From positions 16,974,887 through 17,038,886 of the forward strand of contig CM034392.1 of NCBI GenBank assembly GCA_019925095.2: a stretch of DNA of 64,000 nucleotides, given 5' to 3'. This DNA is from Dendrolimus kikuchii (Eukaryota; Arthropoda; Insecta; Lepidoptera; Lasiocampidae). Made by a program: the position numbers and the translations under genes. Of the stretch, positions 59,306 to 64,000 are shown one piece after another. How positions within the stretch are numbered: the first letter of the stretch is position 1; each line of letters begins with the position of its first letter. Under the pieces are notes generated by a model that saw only the letters and a list, made by a program, of their open reading frames with translations, was not told where the DNA came from and made no database searches.

Positions 59306-60612
59306 CTAGGATATGCCCGCGATTCGTCCATGCTCGACTTGAAATTCTCGCGGGATTCCCGGGACATAAAGTATCGCAGCATTTAAAAAAGTATGTAAGC
59401 TATCGTTTTAGTGAAAATTGTATCGGAATAAGCTAATTTTTATGCACCCAAACCAAACAACTACCGATTTACAGAATTTTCCGGTTTGAAAAGTATTACA
59501 TATTTTATTACATAAAATTTGCTATCGATCAGTGAAAAAAATCACATTGGAATTCGGTATTTTTTTAATACGTCCTTTTTAAATAATTCCCGCGGGATTC
59601 CCGGGATAAAATGTAGTGCCGATTTTAAGTCGAAGAATTGGCTGTTGATTAGCGAAAACCGCATCGAAAACGGCTTAGTAGTGTTTACGTGAACCCGAAC
59701 AAACAGAAAAACAGATAAGAAATCTAAAAAAAATCATCATGTTCTCCATCGTTTATATAGTCTACTAGCTGTGCCCGCGACGTCGTCCGCGTGGAATTTG
59801 ATTTCAAAACCCTCCGATTTTGAAACATTCTTCATTGGTGCTCCGCTCCTATTGGTCTTAGCGTGATGATATATAGCCTATAGCCTTCCTCGATAAATGG
59901 GCTATCCAACATTGAAAGAATTTTTCAAATCAGACCAGTAGTTTCTGAGATTAGCGCGTTCAATCAAACAATATTAGTATATTTGGCTACAACACTAATA
60001 CTTACATTTTAAATATCGCGATATCTTATGAATGAAACGTCCGAATTGAATAATTCAAAAAGTTCTAGAAAGATATTGAATTCATCTTGAATATGGAGTA
60101 ATTTATTTTGATAAGGATTAATACCAAGGTACAAAATAAAGAGTTTTTGAAGCGACGGATTTTTAATTATTTAAAAAAATAAAAGAAAACGCTTATTGTG
60201 AGATAACTACAATAGTTAGACATATGGTTACGCGATATTTTTTATAGGCAATTATATATTCTGCAAAGTGGTAGTACATTGTTTTGTTCTATAATCAATA
60301 GTTTTCACAGCGCACGCCGTGTGATTTTTTCGAGTAATTTTTTTACACCTTGGGTTACATTATTGGACTTTTAGTAAGGATTCCTAATTTTTTTGAAAAT
60401 ATAATATAGCCTATAGCCTTCCTCGATAAATGCACTATTCAACACTGAAAGAATTTTTCAAGTTGGACCAGCGGTTCCTGGGATTAGCGCGTTTAAACAA
60501 ACAAACAAACTCTTCAGCTTTATAATATTAGTATAGATTTGAGTTGTTTTATTTATTAGCATCAATGTACAGGCACGGCATGTTTATAATTTTATAATAT
60601 TATAGATAGATT
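59306..60612 (+). repeat. family R1 repeat split by a nested element
   Basis: The left part is 59306-59763 ('ggatatgcccgcgattcgtc' to 'catcgtttatatagtcta'). The right end is 60543-60612 ('agcatcaatgtacaggcacg', 'gcatgtttataattttataa'). The break is at the place where other copies read tagtctattccg. Confidence 0.8.
59764..60535 (+). mobile_element. CTAGCTGTGCCCGCGAC element nested in R1
   Basis: From 'ctagctgtgcccgcgacgtc' to 'ctcttcagctttataatatt' 'agtata'. It contains two copies of the phrase 'agccttcctcgataaatg' through 'gggattagcgcgtt' (about 59876-59965 and 60412-60505), so it is either a composite or two insertions. A common lepidopteran repeat; class uncertain. Confidence 0.7.
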
Positions 60613-61019
60613 ATACGAATCAACCAAGTTGAATAAATTTGGTTCAAAGGTAGGAACTGAAGACATCAGGGCATTTAATAGCATTGCATATCGTCTTGTC
60701 TTTTCAGGTCTGGCTTTTAAATAAATTGATTCAATTTGGTTCATCTAATATAATATCAGCATAAGACGATTGATTTCGGGTACATACAAAAATATGATTT
60801 GTATAACAAAACCCCAAAAAGCGAAAGAACAATGAAGTAACCTTTGGCATCTGATTTGTTAAATTCTGGACTTTTGCAAAGTTACATTTTTAATGGCCAA
60901 TTGAAATTCTTAGTATTCTTTTCTTATGGTATTTGCCCATTTACCATGCCGTTAGGTCAAAAATTTGCTATTTAGCCTCATGGATAAAAACTGTATCTTT
61001 TTTATTAAATTATTATAAT

Positions 61020-61232
61020 GGCCACGACACACCTTCCATGATCAAATTGATCGTATACTAGCAGAAGGTGATGTCAGGAGCCTTAAGAACAGACGAGCGT
61101 GCATGACAAGAGCTATGAATGTCAAAGAAGCGAGTGAGGTGTGTAAGAATAACCCTGAATGGCGCTCTGTTGTTCGTGCCTACCCCGCAAGGGAACTGGC
61201 GTGAAGCTATGTATGCAGTATGTATGTATAAT
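61020..61232 (+). mobile_element. LINE 3' end, longest coding copy
   Basis: Open to the stop: [62 protein letters not shown] at 61202-61204, then a degenerate ATGT tail. The same as at 2594 with about 15 codons more upstream. Confidence 0.8.
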
Positions 61233-61234
61233 AT

Positions 61235-61895
61235 TATAAAATTCTAAACATGCCGTGTATGTACATTGAAGCTATTAAAAAAAAACATCTGGAATAGACT
61301 ACATAAACGATGGAGAACATGATGCAATTTTTGTTTTAGATTTTATTGTCTTGTTTGTTCGGGATTCACGTAAAAAGTACTAGGCTGATTTTTATGCCGT
61401 TTTCGCTGATCGACAGAAAATTCATAGACTTAAAATCTGCGCTACTTTTTATCCTGGGAATCCCGCGAGAATTTTTCTGGGAATGATATAAAACGGTCAG
61501 ATTGAAAAAGGAATTTCGAATTCCAATTCGATTTTTTGAGTGATCGATAGCAAATTTTATGTAATTAAATGCGTCATATTTTTTAAACCGGGAATCCCGC
61601 GGGATTTTTCTCGGGAGCTGTTTGTAGTTGTTGGGGTGTATAAAAATGAGCATATCCGACAGAGTTTTCACTGAAACGCTGCCTTATATTCTTTTTTAAA
61701 TGTTGCTTTACTTTGTGTCTCGGGGAATTTTCCCGGGAATAGTATACATCAGTTAAATTGCATAAATATTCATGAATTTTCATACTCAAAAATCCGTCGC
61801 TCTGGTGAAAATACCCTTTGAATTTAAATATTGGCAAAATAACTGTAATCTACGTTACCTGTCCAGCGTGGACGAATTCGCGGGCAAATTCTAGC
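61235..61895 (-). repeat. family R1 repeat, minus orientation
   Basis: From 'attataaaattctaaacatg' and 'ccgtgtatgtacattgaagc' to 'cagcgtggacgaattcgcgg'. It starts directly after the LINE tail at 61232. It explains the minus open frames 61366-61671 and 61583-61837. Confidence 0.75.
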
Positions 61896-62570
61896 ACATT
61901 TATAAAATCGCCACTGCTTATAACAAACTAATTGACCTAGAATTTTCTCCATCTACAGCATACAGTCACTCTCATTTTCTCTCCCACGACAAACGGTCAT
62001 ACTCCGTTGGCCACCCCGTTCTAATAAAGTATTCCAACGTAAAAACGAAATGTTGATTTTAACGTACAATTACGCACTATCCGGCTTCAGTAATTTCCGC
62101 TCGAGGTCTGACAATGAAAGTGGCTTTCGAGGTATTATACATGATATTTTAACACGATGTAAAATGTTAATTATTTAGGAATGAGTTAAAATAATAATGT
62201 GTGTCATCTTCAGTTCAATTTGAAGGTAAAATTATCGCGACCTTTTCCTGAAAGCTGGTTTATTATATTTTATCATAAATTTTTTATTTATCTATTTATT
62301 TAAAACTATAATGAAAAGTATCATTAAAGCTAAATCCATGTCCCCTCCGGATAACATGTGAACTTACATCATTAGAGTTCCACGCTGGTACCTCAGCTAC
62401 TAAGCTACTGAGTCAAGATAAAGTCTGACGATTATGAACTTTTTATGAAAAAAAACCACTCAGGTATTTATAAAATAATTGTTTAAAAGCCTGGCTACAT
62501 TTTTGGACCGCCTAATTAATGTGGGTTCTTTATTTTTTTAATTCTCAAAATAGTTATAAATTTTTAGTTG

Positions 62571-62806
62571 GCGGCCCCTGTAGTTGAGCGGGCTAAGCCT
62601 TTGCCGGCTTACCTCACTGCAGCGCAGAGGCTCCAGGTTCGATTCCTGGTATGGTAAATTTCCGAAACGAATTTACTCCGTTATTTGCTATGGTCTGGGT
62701 GTCTGATATCGGCCCCAGAGTGGTCCGTTGTAAATTACCCATAACACAAGCGTAACTTGCTTAATTTGGGGATATACAGTGTGTGTGTTTGTCTACCGAT
62801 TTATTA
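62571..62806 (+). mobile_element. tRNA-derived SINE (family S1), best-preserved promoter
   Basis: The A-box-like 'tagttgagcgggctaagcc' and an exact B box GGTTCGATTCC at 62636-62646, then 'ctggtatggtaaatttccga', 'ttatttgctatggtctgggt' and the end 'aacttgcttaatttgggg' 'atatacag'. The tRNA-derived head with a non-tRNA body makes it a SINE transcribable by RNA polymerase III. Eight further copies or fragments of the family lie in the window. Confidence 0.9.
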
Positions 62807-64000
62807 TTATATATATTTTATTTATTTATTATTATTAAATGTATTTAACAACGCTCTAAGAACATTTCATGTCAGAAAAAAAATACTACTTTAAAATTTA
62901 AGTGACAGTTCAGCCCCACTATATCATGACCAGACCGGTCTAAAGCGGTTGACTTTCGAGATTCGAAATCGATTCGCCTCTTTCTACGACTACATAGTAA
63001 TAGTAGTAAGGGGCATTATAAAAGATAATGGTGTATTTTTGCTATAGTATTTTAAATTTTAAAATCGATACGATTTTAAATTGCTTATAAAGTCTGACGC
63101 GTATCTAAAATTCATCTAAATGAGTTGAGAAATAATATTGCCAATAACAAATTGTTATTACAACACCAAGAATTTATAGTAAGCGGTAAAACGGAATACT
63201 AAATTAGCATAGTGTTCTATATTATTATGTATTTGTGTTAGCCACACGCGTAAATTCCACTAACGTTACGAGGGTCGAATTTCGCGGACGGAGGCGGGTC
63301 GTCGACCTTGTCTTATTGACTATTATAAAAGTAACGTTAAGGTTACGACATTGATACAGTCGAGATTAACTTTAAAATAAACAAGCTTTTTATTTATAGG
63401 TACCTGATATAATAATATACACATATCACCATCTCATATACTCTACAATACATTTGATGATAATAAAATGTTTATGTGAGATAACTGCTGTTTAGATTCT
63501 GTTTCAGTTATTAATTATTTTACTATATTTATGGACTCCGGTATTAATTTACTGTTTTAATCCTTTAAGTCGTAGCGCGATGTCATAGTTCCTGTAGAAC
63601 CGTATTTTACTATCTTAAATATAAATAAAATAAATAGGACTGCCCCTGCTACTTTAGATTTATGAGGATAATTAGACAAACAAAAAAATTATTTCATAAG
63701 TATTTTGTTATAAACAAAGCCAAGACAAAATAACACGGCAATATCATGTTTTCACAATTCTGAGTTGGCTTTTGAAGAACGGATTCTTTAATAAGTTTAA
63801 TTATTCATAATTGCAAACATGGTTTTAAAAATATTGGCATTAACAAATAATACTTAGGTATGTAGTGATTCTTATAAAAATTATAACAAGAAAAAATGGT
63901 TGTATAGACAGTATTATATAGATACATAAATATATGAACGATAAACAGTGTTATCCATTGTGCCTTAGAAATAGTAGGTGGGAAAGTCATATAGTTTCTA

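Larger units (their letters stand above)
41130..64000 (+). other. bazooka first intron (to end of window)
   Basis: I searched for the rest of the PAR-3 N-terminal domain and for PDZ-domain exons and saw none, so at least 22.8 kb of intron follows the first coding exon. It is repeat-rich; the elements are listed separately. Stretches without an assignable element are 44540-47880, 49740-53820 and 62810-64000; they are AT-rich with scattered short open frames lacking motifs. An unrelated nested gene is possible but not supported. Confidence 0.6.

Noticed and set aside
62571..62660. A true tRNA gene
   Set aside because: A and B boxes are present but acceptor-stem pairing and a CCA-compatible end are lacking, and the same unit with a long tail is repeated across the window: a SINE.
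1..64000. CRISPR array, operon, phage or bacterial system
   Set aside because: No regularly spaced direct repeats, no ribosome-binding-site-led gene runs; all supported genes are spliced animal genes.

Overview
The window is animal nuclear DNA from an insect, most likely a moth or butterfly (Lepidoptera). The reasons are AT-rich sequence, short exons in multi-kilobase introns with GT-AG junctions, many interspersed repeats of a lepidopteran kind (tRNA-derived SINEs, LINE tails, mariner, 'cattgctgggc' and 'CTAGCTG' repeats), and two genes whose proteins match insect rutabaga and Bazooka/PAR-3. Nothing bacterial or viral, no CRISPR array and no operon was seen. The order-level call is inference; the gene identities rest on translated motifs.

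Layout. (1) 1-13996 holds no exon I can find and is read as part of a very long intron of the adenylate cyclase gene whose 5' exons lie outside the window; it is filled with SINEs, LINE relics and hairpins. (2) 13997-32489, plus strand, is the 3' part of a rutabaga-like Ca2+/calmodulin-responsive adenylate cyclase: 15 phase-compatible exons plus 2 weaker candidate exons. They encode the second half of catalytic domain C1, the C1b linker, six membrane segments, a complete C2 catalytic domain and an approximately 600-residue disordered tail ending in ESDV. An inactive mariner sits in the intron just before the C2 exons. (3) 32490-40370 is 3'UTR and/or intergenic DNA. (4) 40370-41129, plus strand, is a GC-rich promoter-like block, a uORF-rich 5' leader and the first coding exon of bazooka/par-3. 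(5) 41130-64000 has no further bazooka exon that I can see and is read as the first intron, full of repeats, including a second broken mariner with a foldback element nested in it.

How the genes work. The cyclase makes cAMP from ATP and in insects integrates calcium/calmodulin and G-protein signals, for example in memory. Bazooka is the polarity scaffold of the PAR complex. They are neighbours on one strand, not an operon, and nothing here shows joint regulation. I did not find a convincing undescribed system. The most useful leads are the C-terminal PDZ-ligand-like ESDV of the cyclase, two unrecorded-looking candidate exons in the C1b linker, the stacked uORFs before bazooka, and several near-perfect hairpins and nested repeats.
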